This document shows positions 59,990 to 64,000 of a stretch of DNA of 64,000 bases, piece by piece. The stretch is from Lentzea sp. NEAU-D7 (GTDB lineage Bacteria > Actinomycetota > Actinomycetes > Mycobacteriales > Pseudonocardiaceae). The stretch is from assembly GCF_026242055.1 (NCBI RefSeq), contig NZ_JAPJDL010000005.1:69089-133088 (forward strand). Reading direction: 5' to 3'. The notes beneath the pieces are model-generated. The model did no database searches, had not been told where the DNA came from, and saw only the letters and a list, made by a program, of their open reading frames with translations. Within the stretch, counting starts at the first letter, position 1; the number at the start of each line of letters is the position of its first letter. The position numbers and the translations under genes were made by a program.

Positions 59990-60334
59990 GTGCGGAACCA
60001 CCCGGCCACAGCGCGTCGCTCTGCCGTCGTCGTCGCACTGATGTTGCTCGCGGTGTTCGTGCTGCACCCCGCCTGCCCGCCGGAGCCCTCCCACCACGCG
60101 GCGTTCACCCCCGGCGTCTCCGGGGAGATCTGCCACCACGGCGAGACGCACCACGCGTCACCCGCGGCGCCCGCGCAGGCAGCGGTGCAGGTCAGCGCAC
60201 TGTCATTCCCCACCCCGGACGCGGACGGCACGCCCGTCGCGCGTCCTGCCCGCACAGCGGAGCCCTCTGCGCGCGGCGAGCGCGTGACCACGGGAAGGAC
60301 ACTCCTGCTCGACCTCGGGATCTCGCGGACATAG
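59990..60334 (+). CDS. Small His/Cys-rich membrane or secreted protein
   Basis: The 114-aa product has a basic N-terminus and one hydrophobic helix (about residues 12-28, VVVALMLLAVFVL), then a segment with clustered metal-binding residues: HPACPPEPSHH and ICHHGETHHA, followed by a low-complexity Ala/Pro-rich tail and LLLDLGISRT at the end. I do not recognise a family. The GTG start is set by the -10 hexamer at 59977-59982. It lies 54 bp before a non-canonical cysteine-synthase-like gene, with which it probably shares a transcript. A metal-binding role is an inference. Confidence 0.65.
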   Translation: MRNHPATARRSAVVVALMLLAVFVLHPACPPEPSHHAAFTPGVSGEICHHGETHHASPAAPAQAAVQVSALSFPTPDADGTPVARPARTAEPSARGERVTTGRTLLLDLGISRT

Positions 60335-60388
60335 GCCGGCCCCCGCTCCCTTCACCGGCCTGTCACCACGTTCTTCCGAGGAACCCCC

Positions 60389-61432
60389 ATGTCTGTACCC
60401 GTGCTGGACACGAGCACGCCCGTGCTCTGGATCGACGAGCTGTCGCGCACCTCCGCCTCCGGTTTCTGGGCGAAGCTGGAGAGCGCCAACCCCGGCGGCG
60501 GCATGAAGGACCGCGCCGCCCTGCACATGATCGGCCGCGCGCTGGAGCGCGGTGATCTCCGCCCGGACGGCCACGTCGTCGAGTCGACCAGCGGCACGCT
60601 CGGTCTCGGCCTGGCGCTCGCCGGCATCGCGCACGGCATCCCGGTCACCCTGGTGACCGATCCGGGCCTGGAACCGATCATCCAGCGGATGCTGCGCGCG
60701 TACGGCGCGACGGTGGACGTCGTCGACCGCCCGCATCCGGCGGGTGGCTGGCAGGAGGCCCGGCGGCAGCGGGTCGCCGAGCTGCTGGCGGTGCTGCCCG
60801 GCGCCTACTGCCCCGACCAGTACGGCAACCCGGACAACGTCGCCGCCTACGCGCCGCTGGCCCACGAACTGGCCGCGCAGCTGGGGCACGTGGACGTGCT
60901 CGTGTGCGCCGTGGGCACCGGCGGGCACAGCGCGGGCGTGTCGTCGGTGCTGCGGCAGCACTTCCCGGCGTTACGCCTGGCCGGGGTCGACACGATCGGC
61001 TCGACGATCTTCGGCCAGCCCGCGCGGACCCGGCTGATGCGCGGCCTCGGGTCGAGCATCTTCCCCCGCAACGTCGACTACTCCGCGTTCGACCAGGTGC
61101 ACTGGGTGAACCCCGGCGAGGCGGTGTGGGCGTGCCGGGCTCTGGCCTCGCGGCACTACGCGAGCGGCGGCTGGAGCGTCGGAGCGGTCGCGCTGGTGGC
61201 GTCGTGGCTGGCGCGGACCTCCCCGCCCGGCACGCGGATCGCCGCCGTGTTCCCGGACGGGCCGCAGCGGTACTTCGACACGGTGTTCAGCGACGAGTAC
61301 TGCGCCGCCCACGGACTGCTCGGCGTGGTTCCCGCGGCGGACCCCGCCGAGATGTCCTCGCTGGGCGAGCGCGAGGTGTTCTCGTGGACCATGTGCCGGT
61401 CCGTCGTGGACCCGCTGGCGGTGACGGCGTGA
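60389..61432 (+). CDS. Cysteine-synthase-like PLP enzyme, non-canonical
   Basis: The 347-aa protein has the fold-type II PLP lysine in [12 protein letters not shown] (Lys40) and a phosphate cup GTGGHSAG. The substrate-binding loop usually TSGNTG is STSGTLG here, with Asn changed to Thr, so it is unlikely to be an ordinary O-acetylserine sulfhydrylase. Relatives such as SbnA make diaminopropionate precursors for siderophores from O-phosphoserine and Glu; that is a possible role. No SbnB-like dehydrogenase is adjacent. The next gene overlaps its stop by 4 bp. Confidence 0.85.
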   Translation: MSVPVLDTSTPVLWIDELSRTSASGFWAKLESANPGGGMKDRAALHMIGRALERGDLRPDGHVVESTSGTLGLGLALAGIAHGIPVTLVTDPGLEPIIQRMLRAYGATVDVVDRPHPAGGWQEARRQRVAELLAVLPGAYCPDQYGNPDNVAAYAPLAHELAAQLGHVDVLVCAVGTGGHSAGVSSVLRQHFPALRLAGVDTIGSTIFGQPARTRLMRGLGSSIFPRNVDYSAFDQVHWVNPGEAVWACRALASRHYASGGWSVGAVALVASWLARTSPPGTRIAAVFPDGPQRYFDTVFSDEYCAAHGLLGVVPAADPAEMSSLGEREVFSWTMCRSVVDPLAVTA

Positions 61433-62613
61433 TCGCGCGGTTCCGCTCCTTCGACCGCAGCGTGCGGTTGCTGCTGCTCAACCAGTTCAGCATCAACGTG
61501 GGCTTCTACATGCTGATGCCGTACCTCGCCTCGCACCTGTCCGTGACGCTCGCGCTGGCCGGGTGGGCCGTCGGGCTCGTCCTGGGCGTGCGGAACTTCG
61601 CGCAGCAGGGCATGTTCCTGATCGGCGGCACGCTCGCGGACCGCCTGGGTTACAAGCCCCTGATCGTGGCGGGCTGCGCGTTGCGGACCGGCGGGTTCGC
61701 GTTGCTCGGGTTCGTAGACGGGGTGCCGGCGCTGGTGATCGCGTCGGCGGCCACCGGGTTCGCCGGGGCGCTGTTCAACCCCGCCGTGCGGGCCTACGTG
61801 GCCGCGGACGCCGGGCCACGGCGCGTGGAGGCGTTCGCGCTGTTCAACGTCTTCTACCAGACCGGGATCCTGGTGGGGCCGCTGGTCGGGCTGGCGTTGA
61901 CGGCCGTCGACTTCCGGCTGACGTGCCTGGTGGCGGCGTTCGTGTTCCTGGTGCTGACGGTGCTGCAGTGGCGGTCGCTGCCCGCGCGGGCCGGTTCGCC
62001 GTCGGGCGACTCGGTGCTCGCGGACTGGCGGCTGGTCCTGTCGAACCGGCGGTTCGTGCTGTTCGCGCTGGCGATGACCGGGTCGTACGTGCTGTCGTTC
62101 CAGGTCTACCTGGCGCTGCCGCTGGCCTCGGGGTCGGCGGTGCTGACAGCCGTGCTGTTCGCCGTGTCGGGCGTGCTGGCGGTCGCCGGCCAGATGCGGG
62201 TGACGGCGTGGGCGCGCGCCCGGCTCGGGCCTGACCGGTCCCTGGTCGCCGGGATGGCGGTGCTGGGCCTGGCCTTCCTCCCGGCGGTCCTCGGCGGCTG
62301 GCCCGGACTGGTGCTGTGCGCGGCGTTGCTGGCCCTCGGCACGATGGTGGTGTTCCCGTTCGAGATGGACAAGATCGTCTCGTTGTCGGGCGACCGGCTC
62401 GTGGCGACGCACTACGGCCTCTACAACACGGTCGTGGGCGTCGGGATCCTGCTCGGCAACCTGCTCACCGGCGTCGGCTTCGACGCCGCCGCGCGCGCAG
62501 GCGTTCCTTGGGCGCCGTGGCTCGTTCTCACGGCCGTCGGACTCGGATGCGCGTGGGCGCTGAAGGAACTGGCGGCGCGTGCCGATTCCGTCGCCGCCGG
62601 TTCGACGTCCTAG
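61429..62613 (+). CDS. MFS transporter
   Basis: The 394-aa protein has 12 membrane segments and starts [32 protein letters not shown] is the loop 2-3 motif. Its GTG lies inside the stop of the PLP-enzyme gene (GTGA), so the two are coupled. It probably exports or imports the compound made by that enzyme; the direction cannot be told. Confidence 0.87.
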   Translation: MIARFRSFDRSVRLLLLNQFSINVGFYMLMPYLASHLSVTLALAGWAVGLVLGVRNFAQQGMFLIGGTLADRLGYKPLIVAGCALRTGGFALLGFVDGVPALVIASAATGFAGALFNPAVRAYVAADAGPRRVEAFALFNVFYQTGILVGPLVGLALTAVDFRLTCLVAAFVFLVLTVLQWRSLPARAGSPSGDSVLADWRLVLSNRRFVLFALAMTGSYVLSFQVYLALPLASGSAVLTAVLFAVSGVLAVAGQMRVTAWARARLGPDRSLVAGMAVLGLAFLPAVLGGWPGLVLCAALLALGTMVVFPFEMDKIVSLSGDRLVATHYGLYNTVVGVGILLGNLLTGVGFDAAARAGVPWAPWLVLTAVGLGCAWALKELAARADSVAAGSTS

Positions 62614-62635
62614 CAGGAGGGAGGGTTCCGGATCG

Positions 62636-62740
62636 GAGGTCGCCACGCTCATCGCCGCACCGGTCGAGGAGGACCACGCGGAGGACGACGGCGTCCTGGC
62701 GCCCGATGACCGCCTGATCAGAATCGGCACGCGGGGCCCT
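62636..62740 (+). other. Coding-like relic without a start
   Basis: One plus frame reads EVATLIAAPVEEDHAEDDGV with strong third-position GC bias, ending inside the hairpin region. No start codon with a ribosome-binding site is present near 62630. It may be a fragment of a lost gene. Confidence 0.25.
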
Positions 62741-62778
62741 TTCGTGCGGTCTTGCGGCACGGGAGGGGCCCCGCGTGC
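62727..62778 (+). terminator. Long hairpin downstream of MFS gene
   Basis: Arms GCACGCGGGGCCC (62727-62739) and GGGCCCCGCGTGC (62766-62778) pair perfectly, with an inner CGTGC/GCACG stem in the 26-nt loop. It is 113 bp after the MFS stop and has no T-run, so it could be a terminator or an mRNA structure. Confidence 0.5.
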
Positions 62779-62828
62779 GAGCGGGCACGGCCGGAAAGGC
62801 TGAACCCCGACGCCCGTTCGGACGTACG

Positions 62829-62862
62829 CCTCCTCAGAAGCCGATTCCGACTCCTGAGGAGG
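62829..62862 (+). promoter_or_regulatory. Hairpin sequestering the NlpC/P60 ribosome-binding site
   Basis: CCTCCTCAG (62829-62837) is the exact complement of CTGAGGAGG (62854-62862), the Shine-Dalgarno sequence of the gene at 62867, with a 16-nt loop. Folding would hide the site from ribosomes. Confidence 0.6.
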
Positions 62863-62866
62863 CCGC

Positions 62867-63835
62867 GTGCCCGGCCGTGCTGCAAGGACTACCGCTTTGG
62901 CCGCCGTGATCGCCGCGACGGTGGTGTCGATGCCTTCGGCGCACGCGCAACCCGCCGACGACGCGCTGAAGGTCTACAACGACCTGACGCGGGAGGCGGA
63001 GAAGCTCAGCCAGGACCACCTCAAGGCGCAGGGCGACCTGTCGAGGGCGAACGGGATCGTGGTCGCCGCCACCGAGGCCGAGAAGAAGGCGCTGGCCGAG
63101 TCCGAGCAGTTCCGCGGCCAGGTCGACACGCTGACCGAGGCGACGTTCGAGGGCGCCCGGCTCAACGACCTCTCGGCGTTCCTCACCTCGACGTCGCAGC
63201 AGGACTTCCTGGAGCGGATGCAGGCGATGAACATCATCGCCGCCGACCAGAACGAGGCGGTGTCGCGGATGAACGCCACGCTGGCCGCGGCGACGAAGGC
63301 CCGCACCGACGCGACCACCGCCGCGGCCGCCGCGGAGAAGCTCGCCGCGGACGTCTCCACGCGCAAGGCCGCCATGGAACAGCAGGTGTCCACCGCGCGG
63401 ACGAAGTACCAGTCGCTGTCCGCGCCGCAGAAGCAGACCCTGGCCAGCACCGGCCCCAAGGTCACCGTGAACGCGCCCGCGGGCGCGGCCGGCGTCGCGC
63501 TCACCTTCGCGCTGGGCGAGCAGGGCAAGCCGTACGTGTTCGGCTCGAACGGACCGAACTCGTGGGACTGCTCGTCGCTGATGCAGGCCGCCTACCGGGC
63601 CGCCGGTGTGGCCATCCCGCGCGTCACCTACGACCAGGCCAAGGTCGGGCGCGGAGTCGGCCGCGGCGAGGTCGCACCGGGCGACCTGATCATCTACTAC
63701 TCGGGTCAGTCGCACGTGGCGATGGCCGTGGACGGCACCCGAGCTGTGCACGCGTCCACTGAGGGCACTCCGGTGAAGATCGCGAACATCGACTCGATCG
63801 GGCCCATTTCGGTGATTCGCCGGGTCGTCGGGTGA
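62867..63835 (+). CDS. Secreted NlpC/P60 peptidoglycan hydrolase
   Basis: The 322-aa product has a signal peptide ending AHA (residue 27), a long coiled-coil region (about 30-190) as in RipA/SagA-type hydrolases, and a C-terminal NlpC/P60 domain with Cys235 (WDCSSLMQ), His283 (SHVAMAVDG) and His295. It should cleave D-Glu to diaminopimelate peptide bonds in the wall. The GTG at 62867 follows GAGGAGG, which can be hidden in a hairpin with an upstream anti-Shine-Dalgarno sequence. Confidence 0.9.
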   Translation: MPGRAARTTALAAVIAATVVSMPSAHAQPADDALKVYNDLTREAEKLSQDHLKAQGDLSRANGIVVAATEAEKKALAESEQFRGQVDTLTEATFEGARLNDLSAFLTSTSQQDFLERMQAMNIIAADQNEAVSRMNATLAAATKARTDATTAAAAAEKLAADVSTRKAAMEQQVSTARTKYQSLSAPQKQTLASTGPKVTVNAPAGAAGVALTFALGEQGKPYVFGSNGPNSWDCSSLMQAAYRAAGVAIPRVTYDQAKVGRGVGRGEVAPGDLIIYYSGQSHVAMAVDGTRAVHASTEGTPVKIANIDSIGPISVIRRVVG

Positions 63836-64000
63836 CGCGTCTCTCCCACCCCGCGATAAACCCACGTGGACGACTGTGAGAGCGTGCTGGCCGGTGAACT
63901 GATGGGGACCCGGTAGTAGACGAAGGCAAGGTCATTCCGTAACCTGTCCGAGACCTTCGGCCCAGCAGTTAACCCACTCGGGGCACACGCCAAGGTTGCC
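63836..64000. other. Intergenic sequence at window end
   Basis: No gene is supported in these 165 bp. The stretch may be a leader or promoter of a gene beyond the window; CCGTAACCT near 63938 is the nearest promoter-like element. Confidence 0.4.

Noticed and set aside
63836-64000. Possible start of a c-di-AMP (ydaO-type) riboswitch after the NlpC/P60 gene
   Set aside because: Only 165 bp are available and no convincing consensus core is visible; the downstream gene is outside the window.

Overview
The window is high-GC actinomycete DNA. Codon third positions are almost all G or C, many genes start with GTG or TTG, and many look leaderless (a TANNNT hexamer 6-8 nt before the start codon). Lipoproteins, Tat-type signals and a large SARP-type regulator fit a filamentous actinomycete, most likely of the Pseudonocardiales. 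That placement is an inference from style, not a measured identity. No rRNA, tRNA, CRISPR array, phage or complete insertion sequence is seen, and no classical biosynthetic assembly line.

Layout. 0-3.1 kb: an APH-fold kinase, a Nudix hydrolase and a TetR/ketopantoate-reductase-like pair with a perfect operator. 3.1-13.6 kb: a secreted beta-propeller amidohydrolase, a stand-alone PIN-like nuclease, a TerB-like protein, a membrane phosphoesterase, a phosphatase operon, a beta-helix lipoprotein and an MFS exporter. 13.6-23 kb: gamma-glutamyltransferase, DedA, an MFS exporter beside a C-terminal remnant of a similar gene, a secreted carbonic anhydrase behind a 20-bp palindrome, an MBL-fold/LysR divergent pair, a methyltransferase and secreted hydrolases.

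22.8-33.8 kb is a leftward transport and oxidation region. A secreted Tat-type sugar dehydrogenase plus LamG protein lies next to an NMT1-type ABC operon. Both promoters carry the same 14-bp palindrome of LacI-family type. A frameshifted copy of the dehydrogenase N-terminus lies between them. A second ABC operon (binding protein, two permeases, ATPase) ends with a translationally coupled PhyH-type dioxygenase. A 1170-aa SARP/AAA regulator diverges from it.

37-52 kb: GntR, PdxY, a lipoprotein class A beta-lactamase, two RsbW-like ATPases, MFS, CopC, an ECF sigma factor coupled to a DGPF protein, a rifampin-phosphotransferase-like enzyme, a small ribosome-hibernation-like protein near two DevR-like boxes, a TlpA lipoprotein and two ATPase-LuxR regulators separated by a 0.78-kb region with in-frame tandem repeats. 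52-55.4 kb: an ArsR-type regulator, a transposase remnant, a methyltransferase bracketed by degenerate direct repeats, and a small AA10 LPMO.

55-64 kb: a DUF1992 protein, proline iminopeptidase, a secreted BNR-like protein, then an iron-box-controlled siderophore-binding protein and exporter. Diverging from these is a leaderless His/Cys-rich small protein followed by a non-canonical cysteine-synthase-like enzyme and an MFS transporter, a possible metal-acquisition cassette. The window ends with an NlpC/P60 hydrolase whose ribosome-binding site can be sequestered in a hairpin.
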